Source of the DNA: Singulisphaera sp. | GTDB taxonomy: Bacteria > Planctomycetota > Planctomycetia > Isosphaerales > Isosphaeraceae | DNA length: 40,235 bases | Assembly (NCBI GenBank): GCA_027451445.1 | Contig: DAIDJG010000409.1 | Location: 1 to 40,235 of the forward strand | Reading direction: 5' to 3' | Part shown: one piece after another, positions 27,445-36,042 of the stretch | Numbering within the stretch: the first letter of the stretch is position 1 | Layout: each line of letters opens with the position of its first letter | The notes under the pieces: generated by a model | What the model was told of the DNA's origin: nothing | Seen by the model: only the letters and a program-made list of their open reading frames with translations | Databases searched by the model: none | Position numbers and translations under genes: made by a program

Positions 27445-27473
27445 ATCTTAGGCATCAAACTGACTTCGGTCAA
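27445..27473 (-). promoter_or_regulatory. Promoter of the Panacea operon
   Basis: On the minus strand TTGACC (27473-27468) and TAAGAT (27450-27445) are separated by exactly 17 bases. The start point would be near 27438. No other frame intervenes before the ATG at 27401. Confidence 0.6.
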
Positions 27474-27530
27474 TTCGCCTGACCACCATGCCCTCCTCTT
27501 CACTCAACGTATGGCCGCTCGGCCAGAACG

Positions 27531-27899
27531 AATCGCAGTGCGTTCCGCCACATCGAACGCGAGGCCGACGCCGGCTTGCGGTGCTGGACGATCCGCGAAT
27601 TGACCTCCGGCGAGCAACTCCGCCGGGAGGGAGCAGCCTTGCGGCATTGTGTGGCGAGCTACGCACGCGCGTGCGCCCGCCGCAACACGTCAATCTGGTC
27701 GATGCGGTTCGAGAACGGCGAGCGGCGGTTCCGGGTCATGACGATCGAAGTGGACCGCGCCACACGAACCATCCGACAGGCCCGGGGTCAACGCAATGCG
27801 ACGCCGAACGACAAGGCACTCGGCGTTCTGAGGGTGTGGGCGGGACGCGAGGGACTGCGGATGGAATTCTGGAACAACGGAGCCCTCATCGTGGAATGA
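27531..27899 (+). pseudogene. PcfJ-like protein, 5'-truncated remnant
   Basis: The readable part (NRSAFRHIEREADAG onward) contains WTIRELTSGEQLRREG, ALRHCVASYA and NTSIWSMRF, the signature of PcfJ-like proteins found on conjugative and other mobile elements. It ends at a natural-looking TGA. There is no ATG or ribosome site before the homologous part; the first start-like codon, TTG at 27576, already lies inside the domain. Several hundred residues of a normal PcfJ are missing. The break lies about 60 bp from the Panacea promoter, so the toxin-antitoxin module may have replaced the 5' part. Confidence 0.65.
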
Positions 27900-28020
27900 G
27901 CCATGGCCACGATCGGCGCCTGCGGAAGCATGCCTCTTCGATCGAGGAATCGGGCGAACTTAGCTGCGTTGAGGCATCGGATCAGAGCAAGCCCGGCGCG
28001 AACGAAGGCTCGCCCGGCGC

Positions 28021-28656
28021 TCACTGTGCTTCAGGCTCCGGCACCACCCCCGTTTCAACCGCGATGCGCAACTCCTCCGGACTGGCGTCCCAGGTCGCCT
28101 GGTAGGTCGATTCGAGTGGGACCATGACATGAAGGTCATTCGTCAAGAAGAGGGGCATGTCGGGCAGTGCCTCACCAACAGCCACCGGCTCGATGTAGGC
28201 CGTGCGCTCGCCGCCGGTCTCATACGAGACCAGAATCAGGTCCTTCCCTTCGGGAAACGTGAATTCTTCCTCAACGATCTCATCCCAGATCACCTTGTGA
28301 ATTCCGTACGGATCACGCTGAGTCGGATGGAACAGATCGATGATCAGCACGTGAATGCCTTTACGGAGGCAGTCTACGGTCTTGTCGACAAAATCCCGGA
28401 GGGCCGCCCGGCTGTCCTTGTTTCCGGGCGAGACGATTTCGATCACAGCAATGATTCGGCCCAGGTGGTGCTTCACGACGATGCGGTTCGCCCGGCTGGC
28501 GTAGATCTCGTTCGGCCCGCCCCGTTGTTCGACGAAGGCCGCAAACCCCCTGGATAGGTAGCCGGAGTTGAGCGCGTCCTTGATCCGGATCGACCAGCTT
28601 TGGTGGAAGTCGTGAAACAGCCCAGAGGGTACTCGGGACCAATCGTGGATCGGCAT
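28021..28656 (-). CDS. DUF4058-family protein, short form
   Basis: A 211-residue protein. The ATG at 28656 has GGAG 8 bases upstream and gives the usual start MPIHDWSRV. Family segments visible are LFHDFHQSWSIRIKDALN, AVIEIVSPGNKDSR, HVLIIDLFHPTQRDPYGIHK and PLESTYQATWD. Between FVEQRGGPNE and YASRANRIVV the protein is shorter than members I remember by some 50 residues, so an in-frame deletion is possible. The function is unknown; such proteins are numerous in planctomycetes and cyanobacteria. The flanking gaps 27900-28020 and 28657-28883 show nothing else. Confidence 0.8.
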   Translation of the reverse strand: MPIHDWSRVPSGLFHDFHQSWSIRIKDALNSGYLSRGFAAFVEQRGGPNEIYASRANRIVVKHHLGRIIAVIEIVSPGNKDSRAALRDFVDKTVDCLRKGIHVLIIDLFHPTQRDPYGIHKVIWDEIVEEEFTFPEGKDLILVSYETGGERTAYIEPVAVGEALPDMPLFLTNDLHVMVPLESTYQATWDASPEELRIAVETGVVPEPEAQ

Positions 28657-28883
28657 CGCAATTTCTCCGCAGCGGGCATTATACCCGCCGTCGCTCCCGG
28701 ATCGCTTCGCGACTTTACGGCCGTGTTTCGCCCCCATTCCTCTGATGGGTCAACGAAGGCTGTGGTATCCGTTTCTTTGCATTAGTCCTTACCCTTAAGC
28801 GGATTACCGGCCACACAGGTAAGCGATCCTGGTGCTGCGAGCATTGGCCACGGTGTCCCGCGGCCGGACGCGGCTGCGGGATT

Positions 28884-29987
28884 TCACGACGCCAAAGTTC
28901 CAAGCAACGCCGGAATAAAGAATGTGGGGATCTCGTCGTGCGGGACGTGCGTCCGTACGAACAGGACGCCGGATGCCAGGAGGGCGGGCCGAACAACCTC
29001 GTCGAAGTTCTCAGGCGAGTGATCGACGACAAGCGAGGCGTCGGTCACGCCACGCAGCTTCGCGAGCTCGGAGCGCAACGCGTCGGCGACCTTTTCCGTC
29101 TGCGTCCGGGGCCGGTAAACGCACACGAAGCGCGACGCGTCTCGACGGCCACCGGCCAGGCGGCCCGACTCGTGCCAGCGCGTGCAGAACCGGACGAAGC
29201 CCGCGACCTTCGACCAGTAGGTGCAGTCGAACAGCCAGACATCCGCCGGCATGCTGCCCGCCCCGGGCCGGATTAATGATGCGTCGACCGCCTCCTCCAG
29301 GGGCAACCCCGCGCCAGAGTGGCCGGCAAGATAAACCCGATCAACGGTGACGCCGCCAGCGAGATATCGACGACCGTCGGGACGATCGAGGCGAGCCAGG
29401 CGCCCCAGGCAGTCCGCCACAAGCGCCCCCAACCGCGAGGCGTCCGCATACTGACCCGCCGGCTCCTTAGCCCAGAACGACCCCTTGGCGAGCGTGCTCA
29501 CTTCCGGCACCAGGACGATGGGCGTCTTGCCGTCGCGGCCCGCGTCCAGTCGGTCGAGTTTGTAGATCAAGGGAGCGGCGAGCTTGGCCGTGGCTCCCGC
29601 GCGACCCGCGTCGTCACCCGCGGCCCAGTCCGGGACGCGCGATCGGCCCGACGCGTCCACCGTCACATAACCGTTATGCCCGTGCAGGTAGACCAGAACG
29701 CTGCTATCCGGACGACGCGCGACGCGGCACCAGACCGCCCGCGCGTCTCGCAGACCATCGGCCGGGACCAGTGGCGCCTCCGGCGAGAATAGCAGGGCCG
29801 TTGTGTCGTCGATCGGCACGTCGCCGCGGACTTCTTCCGGGGCTGCACTGGCGCGCCCGGAGAGATTCCCCCCACCGGACACACCGGCGAGGATGAGGGC
29901 AGCGCGAAGCGCCCGCCGACGGGACCAACACCCCCCGTCCTCGCCATCCCACCGGCCCTGGTGGCCACCCGCGGCGTACATGGACAT
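28884..29987 (-). CDS. Tat-exported alpha/beta-hydrolase-like protein
   Basis: A 367-residue protein from the ATG at 29987, with a GAGG about 3-5 bases upstream; a second ATG lies two codons in. The N-terminus carries a twin-arginine signal (SRRRAL, then AALILAGVSGGG, cleavage near ASAA). LVYLHGHNGYV at about 96-106 resembles the oxyanion side of lipases, and VYLAGHSGAG near 220 is a nucleophile elbow. Late residues VDHSPENFDEVV may supply the His. The substrate is unknown. It stands alone, with a 620-bp gap upstream. I consider hydrolase fold likely and the activity unproven. Confidence 0.65.
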   Translation of the reverse strand: MSMYAAGGHQGRWDGEDGGCWSRRRALRAALILAGVSGGGNLSGRASAAPEEVRGDVPIDDTTALLFSPEAPLVPADGLRDARAVWCRVARRPDSSVLVYLHGHNGYVTVDASGRSRVPDWAAGDDAGRAGATAKLAAPLIYKLDRLDAGRDGKTPIVLVPEVSTLAKGSFWAKEPAGQYADASRLGALVADCLGRLARLDRPDGRRYLAGGVTVDRVYLAGHSGAGLPLEEAVDASLIRPGAGSMPADVWLFDCTYWSKVAGFVRFCTRWHESGRLAGGRRDASRFVCVYRPRTQTEKVADALRSELAKLRGVTDASLVVDHSPENFDEVVRPALLASGVLFVRTHVPHDEIPTFFIPALLGTLAS

Positions 29988-30110
29988 CGCCTCTGCTCCC
30001 ACGACCGACAGTTCGCAGACTCGATCGCTTTCCCCTCCGGGAAGCATACCTGAATTCCTGACGAAGGTCCGTCAGAAATTACGCGACGTTATTTCCACGG
30101 ACGAGATCCC

Positions 30111-30165
30111 CACACAATAAAAAAATAATTTATGACTATCTTTAATTAATTATATTACGTAAATA
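30111..30165. other. AT-rich patch upstream of the Tat hydrolase
   Basis: A run of almost pure A/T (AATAAAAAAATAATTTATG and TTTAATTAATTATATTACGT) about 125 bases before the hydrolase ATG. It could serve as an upstream promoter element or mark an insertion scar. The surrounding region 29988-30609 contains no supported gene. Confidence 0.5.
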
Positions 30166-30305
30166 GCCGACACATCGGGCGAAAGCGATCGTGCAACGAC
30201 GCAGTTCTCGCAGATAACCCGCATCTCATGGCCGGCCAGGATCCCCGTTGAAATGCCGGGAAGGACAAGAAGGAGTTCGGTCGCCGTTCCAGCGCCGTCG
30301 ACCCG

Positions 30306-30350
30306 TTACATATAATTATTTATCGATATCATAACATAATAATATCATAG
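30306..30350. other. Second AT-rich patch in the same gap
   Basis: TACATATAATTATTTATCGA is followed by repeated ATAAT/ATAT steps. It is separated from the previous AT patch by 140 bases of ordinary GC-rich DNA and lies between the stop of the WD40 gene (30610) and the hydrolase gene. No hairpin of terminator type is visible. Confidence 0.5.
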
Positions 30351-30609
30351 TGAACTTGGCGGTATTGCCATTCGCGCCGAGACGGTAGATCATGAGCCCC
30401 GTTGCCTCCGAAGCGGTTCCTTCCACGGACGCCCGTCGATCGGCGAGGGCGAGGCACGTTGGATGGACAGTGTGCTCCGAGTGTCGAACAAGGGCCAATT
30501 TCACGACCGAGCAATACCGGTGGAAGGAATGGAGTCGTTGAGGGATCGTTGGGTCGACGGGTCACCCGTAGACGGGTGAGTCGATCCGAAGCTCCGGCGA
30601 CTGCTCCCA

Positions 30610-33600
30610 TCATCGCTTCAGTTCCCGGATCCGCCACCCGGCGGCGTTTTTGGTGGACCCGTGCCAGTATTCGAAGCCGCGTGGGGGCCGAACGCATACC
30701 AGCGACGACCAAGCCTCGTCTTCCAGGTCTCGCAAGAAATAGACCTCAGGGGCCGCCAGGGCCAACTCATAGTAACGCACCGCGTCGTTGGGCTGGCCGA
30801 GGCACTCGGCACTCGCACCGACCAGTCCGAGCGCAAGCAATTTCTCCGCCCCCTCACCCATGACGTCGGCGACCGTTCGGGCATGCCCGAGTGCAGGGGT
30901 CGGCCGTTGGGCCTGGATTTCCAACTGGGCGATTCGGATCCGGGCCCAGGCCCAGGTGTAAGACCCCTTCGGCGCGTCGACCTTGGCGAAACCGGCGACC
31001 AACACGGCTCCATTCGCGGCATGGAATTCCCGGAGCGCGTTGATGCGTGCGAACTCGGCGGCTTCCCACTGGGCGAACGGGCGGAGTGTACCTCGGGGAA
31101 ACTCGCGGACGAGGGCTTCGAGGTAGCGCGGGTCAAGCTGCCGCTCGGCTTCAATGGCGCTGGCCCACGCGTCGTCGAGCCGGTTGCCCTCCTGGTTCCA
31201 GGGCTTCGTCTTGAGCGCCTCGCCGGCCGCCCAGAGCGCTTCCTCGCGCCGCTTACCCGCACGGGCGATGAAGGCATCAAGTGCAGGGCGCAGCTCCTCG
31301 CTAGGGCGATACCGGAACTGGACCTCCAGCATCGTGTGGTCCGCCTTGCGGAAGTCGTCGGGGAGCGACCCACCCTCACCGAGCCAGGCAACCACGTGCC
31401 GAAGGAGCGGCGTTTGCAGCCCATCGCCCGATTCCGGGGGTAGTTGATCTGCGTCGGTTCCATTGCGAGTCAACGGCGCCATGCGCCACCATTCGCCCAT
31501 CTTGGAAACGTCGGGATGGAACCATTGCCCGAGCGTGGCGACGACGACGCGCCCCTCGTGAAACGGCAGCGCGACCACGAGGTTCTTGTCCTTCCAGCCG
31601 ACGACTGCCGAGCCAGGAGGAGCATCGAGCCCGACAGCGCACTTGGCCATCACCGCCTTGAGATCGAGACCCTTGGCGAGCGGGTGGTCCTGAATCAGGT
31701 TGCCCCAGACCCGCACCGGCAACACCTCGCGCTGGGCATGGACGCCAAAGAACGAGAGCAGCGGGTTGGCCAGGCTGGGCGCAGCGCTCAGCCAGCCGGG
31801 CGAGGTCACCACTAGCAGCGAGCCCCCCAGGGCCACGTACGAGCGGAACGCCATGATCTCCGATGGGCGCCAGGCGATGTTTCCGTGCCGCGCCAGGACG
31901 ACCAGCGAATACGGGGCGAGGTTCGCCGCGGTCAACGTGTCGAGATCAAAGGGATGGACCTCATAGCCAAGTGGCCGGAGCACGGGGGCCCATGCCCTCC
32001 ACCCGTCGGCAGCGCCTCCGACGATCAGGGCGCACTTCTTCGGGAACGTGAGCGGCTGCCCGTGCTTCTTCAAGGCCTGGGCCAGGCGCACGCCTTGCTG
32101 GTGTGCGAGCCCGTAGTCGCGGAGGATCGCCTGGTATTCGAGGACGGCCCCAGCCTTGTCTTTCAGGTGTTCGTCGATAATGGCCGCGGCCTCGACCCGA
32201 GCGGCAATGACCTGATTGAGCCAGTGATTTCGCGCGGCCCAACGGGTCTCCCAAACGCTCGGTAGGATTTCGAGCGGTGCGGTGTCCAACTGCGCCGCCA
32301 GGGCCCGGTACGCCTCTCGCGCTTCGCTCCACTGGCTCAGTGCCGCAAGCGACCGCGCCAGGATCGGGTAGAGACGCCACTTCACAAGCGTCACGTCGGG
32401 GAAGATCTTGAGCGCCCGACGCGCATAGCCGGCCTTTTGTTGATCGGTCAGGTACGCACGGATGGTCCCTTCCGTGTCCCGGTAGGTGATCTCGAGCGCA
32501 GTGGCCGTGCCGGTGGCGAAGACGTCCCATTCGGGCGTCCGGTGAGCCTCGGCGGTCTTCAAACACAGATCGAACAGTTCGAGCACCATCCCCGCCATCG
32601 CCTTCGAGTCGGGCGAGCGCTGGGTCGATTCCGAGAGCTTGAAAAACGACTTTCTGAGCAGATCTTCGTATGTGAACTGGTCGCCGGCGGCCTTCGCGTC
32701 GGCGATCACCCGTTCCAGAAGGGTCACAGCCTCGCGGTACCGGTTCAGGTTCATGAGATCCTGCACGATCTGCATACGCATGGCATTGGCCGTGACGCTT
32801 CGGGGCGCCTCGGCGATGAACTGCTGGGCGAGTTCCATGTGCCGTTCGTACTGCTCGGTCTGGTAAAGGGACCAGAGGAGCCACTTGCGGAGGTGGTCGC
32901 GCACCGCGAGCTGCTCGGACGTGAAGGAGTGGGCCAGCCCCTGGTTCGCGGCCTCGATGGCGCGGGGGAATTGCCCGGCGTCGTAGAGCGCGCGGGTGCG
33001 GCCGTAGTGGGCCACGATGTTGTCGGGCTCGAGGAGGAGCACACGCTCGAATGCCGATGCCGAATCGGCGTGGCGCCCCTGGCGCCAGAGCTCCTCGCCG
33101 GCCGCGAAATGGCCCGCCGCTTCGAGTTTCCGCGTGGGCGACGCCGCGCGGATGCGCTTCACCGCGTCGTCAGGCGGCGTAATGGCCAGGTCGGCCGCCA
33201 GCCGCAGGGCCAGGCCTTCGAACAGGTCGGCGAACCGTTCCGTCGCTCCGCTTGCGGTCTCCGTGCGGAGGATCGAGGCCGTGGCCGCGTCGACGAGCCG
33301 GGCCTCGACGCGCAGGTTCGGGCCGATCTCAATGAATGAGCCCAGGATCAGCCGCTGTGCGCCGAGGAGCCGGCCGACCTTCACCGCGGTCGCCGGGTCG
33401 ACCAGCCCGGCCAGGTTCAGTTTCTGCTCGCGGAGAATCGCGTCGAGCTTCGACCGCTCGACCAGCTTCACGTCTTTCAGCCCGCTGAGGTTGGCTTGCA
33501 GAATGTCCGCAAACCCTGCCTCCATTGGCTGCAAACGGGCGGAGGGGCTGAGATTCATGAAGCCCACGACGGCGACGGCCGGCGACTCACCAGGCCGGGG

Positions 33601-35064
33601 CAGGGGAGGGGGGCGGGTCGCCTTGGGATCGACACCAAGCGCGGCGCGGACCTTGTCGGCAAGGTCGCGCTCCAGCTCGAAGAGGTGCGCGGTCTTGCCG
33701 TCGAGCGTCCATTCGGCCAACGGCGCCGCCGCTCCAATGCGCCGGAGAGAGGCCTTCACGGTGATCTTTCCCTCGGAGCCCTTGATCGAGCCCGAGAGCA
33801 ACACGTCGGCTGCCAGCTCGCGCCCGGCGCGTTTGGCGGCCTCCTCGTCGACCAGCCCCGCCTTTCCGAGTTGCGCCTCGCGCAAGAAGCTCTCGACCCG
33901 CCCGCGCTCGACGACGCGCAGCCCTCGGTACGGCGAGAGATCGCCGACGAGCATCTCCACGAGCGCCTTGCGCAGCACCGCCAGCTCGACGCCCGGCCCG
34001 AGGTCGGCGAAGTCGAGGATGGCCAGCACCTCCTCGGGATCCTGGCGGGCGATGGTCACGTCCCAGAGCCGTATGCTCTTATCGAGATAACCCGCGAGAG
34101 CGCGGCGACCGTCGGGGGCGAAGGCCACGGACGTGACGCGGGCGCCTGGCGTCTCGAACGACGCGAGCAGCCGGCCCGTTGCGACGTCCCAGAGGATCAG
34201 AGCCGCGTCGTCGCCGCTGGACAGGGCGCGGCGGCCATCCGGAGCGAGTGCGAGCCGCTGAACCGGCCCCCCGTGAGGCTCATACCGGCGCAGCTCGCGG
34301 CCGGTGTCGATAGCCCACACCCGGATGGACCCGTCGATCGCGCCGGAGAGCCCCGTCCGGCCGTCGGGAGCGAACGCCACGGCTTGCACCCGCCCGGAGT
34401 GCCCCTGGAACCGCCGCACCTCACGGCCCGAGTCGAAATCCCAGAGCCGCACGGTCCCATCCCCGTGTGCCGCCAGCACCTGGCGGCCGTCGGGAGCGAA
34501 CGCCACGCTCGTGACCGGGGCATCCTTCTCCCCGAATCGGCGGATCATCTCGCCGGCGGTTACGTCCCACGTGACGATGGGATTGAAGTCCCAGCTCCCC
34601 GTCACAGCGCGCCCGCCAACGGCCGACACCGCAATGTCGAAGATCATCGCGCGATGCTCGTGCGGATGATGGACCTCACGCCCCGTCTCCAGGTCCCAGA
34701 ACCGCACGACCTGGTCCAACCCCGCCGAGAGCGCAGTCCGCCCATCGGGCGTGACCGCAACGGCGAGCACGTCGTCCTGGTGCCCCTCCATCCGGCGCAG
34801 CTCTCGGCCCGTCGCGACGTCCCAGAGCCGAACGGAGTTGTCCGTCCCAGGCTGGTCCGGACTGCCGCTGCACGACACGAACCGCTGGCCGTCGGGGAGA
34901 AACGCCACGTCGAGGACAGGGTCGGAATGCCCGACATACCGGCGGATCAAGCCGGGCGCAGCCGCCTCCTCCGCCACGAGACCGGGAAGCCCGATCCCCA
35001 CCACGAGCAGACTGAGTATGGCGGTAAGGCGCGGAAACCGAAGGGGACTCACAACATGGCTCAT
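30610..35064 (-). CDS. Exported WD40 - CsgG-like x2 - TPR - GATase-like giant protein
   Basis: A 1484-residue protein. The ATG at 35064 overlaps the stop of the preceding gene as ATGA; the longer frame adds 50 unlikely residues. A signal peptide or anchor (LTAILSLLVVGIGLPGLVA) precedes seven WD40 repeats at about 42-345, each ending in RLWDV-type strands, enough for one closed propeller. Two CsgG/FlgO-like domains follow at about 346-490 (LAILDFADLG) and 495-640 (VAVVGFMNLS). About 650-1000 are TPR helices. About 1005-1230 resembles a GATase/ThuA-type fold (KKCALIVGGAADGW, then GGSLLVVTSPGW) without an evident catalytic triad, and about 1240-1484 is helical again. The second CsgG-like domain has LREQKLNLAGLV, matched by LQEQELNLSGMV in the kinase of the same operon. 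It is probably the output or scaffold of that system in the periplasm. Confidence 0.85.
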   Translation of the reverse strand: MSHVVSPLRFPRLTAILSLLVVGIGLPGLVAEEAAAPGLIRRYVGHSDPVLDVAFLPDGQRFVSCSGSPDQPGTDNSVRLWDVATGRELRRMEGHQDDVLAVAVTPDGRTALSAGLDQVVRFWDLETGREVHHPHEHRAMIFDIAVSAVGGRAVTGSWDFNPIVTWDVTAGEMIRRFGEKDAPVTSVAFAPDGRQVLAAHGDGTVRLWDFDSGREVRRFQGHSGRVQAVAFAPDGRTGLSGAIDGSIRVWAIDTGRELRRYEPHGGPVQRLALAPDGRRALSSGDDAALILWDVATGRLLASFETPGARVTSVAFAPDGRRALAGYLDKSIRLWDVTIARQDPEEVLAILDFADLGPGVELAVLRKALVEMLVGDLSPYRGLRVVERGRVESFLREAQLGKAGLVDEEAAKRAGRELAADVLLSGSIKGSEGKITVKASLRRIGAAAPLAEWTLDGKTAHLFELERDLADKVRAALGVDPKATRPPPLPRPGESPAVAVVGFMNLSPSARLQPMEAGFADILQANLSGLKDVKLVERSKLDAILREQKLNLAGLVDPATAVKVGRLLGAQRLILGSFIEIGPNLRVEARLVDAATASILRTETASGATERFADLFEGLALRLAADLAITPPDDAVKRIRAASPTRKLEAAGHFAAGEELWRQGRHADSASAFERVLLLEPDNIVAHYGRTRALYDAGQFPRAIEAANQGLAHSFTSEQLAVRDHLRKWLLWSLYQTEQYERHMELAQQFIAEAPRSVTANAMRMQIVQDLMNLNRYREAVTLLERVIADAKAAGDQFTYEDLLRKSFFKLSESTQRSPDSKAMAGMVLELFDLCLKTAEAHRTPEWDVFATGTATALEITYRDTEGTIRAYLTDQQKAGYARRALKIFPDVTLVKWRLYPILARSLAALSQWSEAREAYRALAAQLDTAPLEILPSVWETRWAARNHWLNQVIAARVEAAAIIDEHLKDKAGAVLEYQAILRDYGLAHQQGVRLAQALKKHGQPLTFPKKCALIVGGAADGWRAWAPVLRPLGYEVHPFDLDTLTAANLAPYSLVVLARHGNIAWRPSEIMAFRSYVALGGSLLVVTSPGWLSAAPSLANPLLSFFGVHAQREVLPVRVWGNLIQDHPLAKGLDLKAVMAKCAVGLDAPPGSAVVGWKDKNLVVALPFHEGRVVVATLGQWFHPDVSKMGEWWRMAPLTRNGTDADQLPPESGDGLQTPLLRHVVAWLGEGGSLPDDFRKADHTMLEVQFRYRPSEELRPALDAFIARAGKRREEALWAAGEALKTKPWNQEGNRLDDAWASAIEAERQLDPRYLEALVREFPRGTLRPFAQWEAAEFARINALREFHAANGAVLVAGFAKVDAPKGSYTWAWARIRIAQLEIQAQRPTPALGHARTVADVMGEGAEKLLALGLVGASAECLGQPNDAVRYYELALAAPEVYFLRDLEDEAWSSLVCVRPPRGFEYWHGSTKNAAGWRIRELKR

Positions 35065-36041
35065 TTCGCCATCGTCTCCAGGATTCGAGCGAACAGGAAG
35101 CGCGGCGCCGGGCTGGAATCCCACTTGGCGATCACCGCGAAACCGCAAACCAGCAGCCGGCCGCCGCCGGTAAACTCCGCTTCGACCCACGGATAGGCTG
35201 TCGCATCGGAGCACGCCGCCGCTACAACGCGCCCCCGCTCGACCGACAGCCGTAGCGAGCTGGCGACGATCCGGCCGTCGGGGGGCCAGGCCCGGTCATC
35301 GAGCCGCTTGTCGAGCGCGGTGATGGCATCGCGGCCCCGGAAGGTCAGCCGAGCCGGTACCGGAAGCTCCACGTCCGCGTGATCGGGAAGCGGCAAGGTC
35401 CCCACCGAAGGGGCCAGGCAGAGCACGGAAAGGCCCCGCCCAGCCGCTCGGAGCAGGGCCGGGGCAAGCCCGCGCTCGTCCTCGAACGAGATTCCCTCGC
35501 CCACGAGTACGACGCCCTCCGTGCGCTCCGCGATCGCGTCCACGTTGCGCAGCAGCTCGAAGGGGATGCCCATCGCCTCGAGGGTCGGGCTCGTCGTCCG
35601 CTCCGGGTCGAACAGGGCGATCTTCCGGCCGGCCAACCAACGGGCCCGACCGGCGAACGGATCGCGAGGGAAAACCCAAAGTGGTGTCTCGAGGGTCGTG
35701 CCAGCAACGGTGACGGACAGGTCGGCCCGGAGGATGACGCCGTCCTTCACCGGCGGCACGTCCCAGCGCACCGTGAGCCGGCCCGGCTGGCCGGGCGCGG
35801 CAACGACCTCGGCCTCGCCCCGCGCGACCGCGCGCCGATCGACCGTGATGACCCAGGCCGCCCGGCCCCGCATTGCCGCGTCGACGTTCACAGTGAACGG
35901 AAAATCGGCCCGGGTCCCGCCGAACAGATCCGACCAGGGTGCATCCGGCGCGACGACAGCGCGGTCAATCGCGAAGCTTGCCTGTGGCGCGAGGAACAGC
36001 ACGCCGAGGACCCAGACTTGCGAGAGCGTTGGCATAGGCAT
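35061..36041 (-). CDS. Exported protein of unknown function in the kinase operon
   Basis: A 326-residue protein with a signal peptide (SQVWVLGVLFLAP, cleavage near ASFA). Its start lies one base after the stop of the kinase gene and its stop overlaps the next start, so it is a core operon member. The first half is beta-rich (VNVDAAMRGRAAWVITVD, then TLETPLWVFPRDP). The second half has a Rossmann-like alternation (GRKIALFDPERTT, VVLVGEGISFEDERG, LSVLCLAPSVG) resembling a GATase/DUF4350-like fold as in the neighbouring giant protein. I do not recognise the family. The last residues are FLFARILETMAK. Confidence 0.75.
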   Translation of the reverse strand: MPMPTLSQVWVLGVLFLAPQASFAIDRAVVAPDAPWSDLFGGTRADFPFTVNVDAAMRGRAAWVITVDRRAVARGEAEVVAAPGQPGRLTVRWDVPPVKDGVILRADLSVTVAGTTLETPLWVFPRDPFAGRARWLAGRKIALFDPERTTSPTLEAMGIPFELLRNVDAIAERTEGVVLVGEGISFEDERGLAPALLRAAGRGLSVLCLAPSVGTLPLPDHADVELPVPARLTFRGRDAITALDKRLDDRAWPPDGRIVASSLRLSVERGRVVAAACSDATAYPWVEAEFTGGGRLLVCGFAVIAKWDSSPAPRFLFARILETMAK

Positions 36042-36042
36042 A

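Noticed and set aside
30402-30863. Plus-strand 153-codon frame in the gap after the WD40 gene
   Set aside because: Low-complexity Arg/Pro product that overlaps the end of a real gene; no start signal.
33496-35196. Plus-strand frame of 566 codons opposite the WD40 gene
   Set aside because: Antisense of seven WD40 repeats; the His/Pro/Arg-rich content is typical of a shadow frame.
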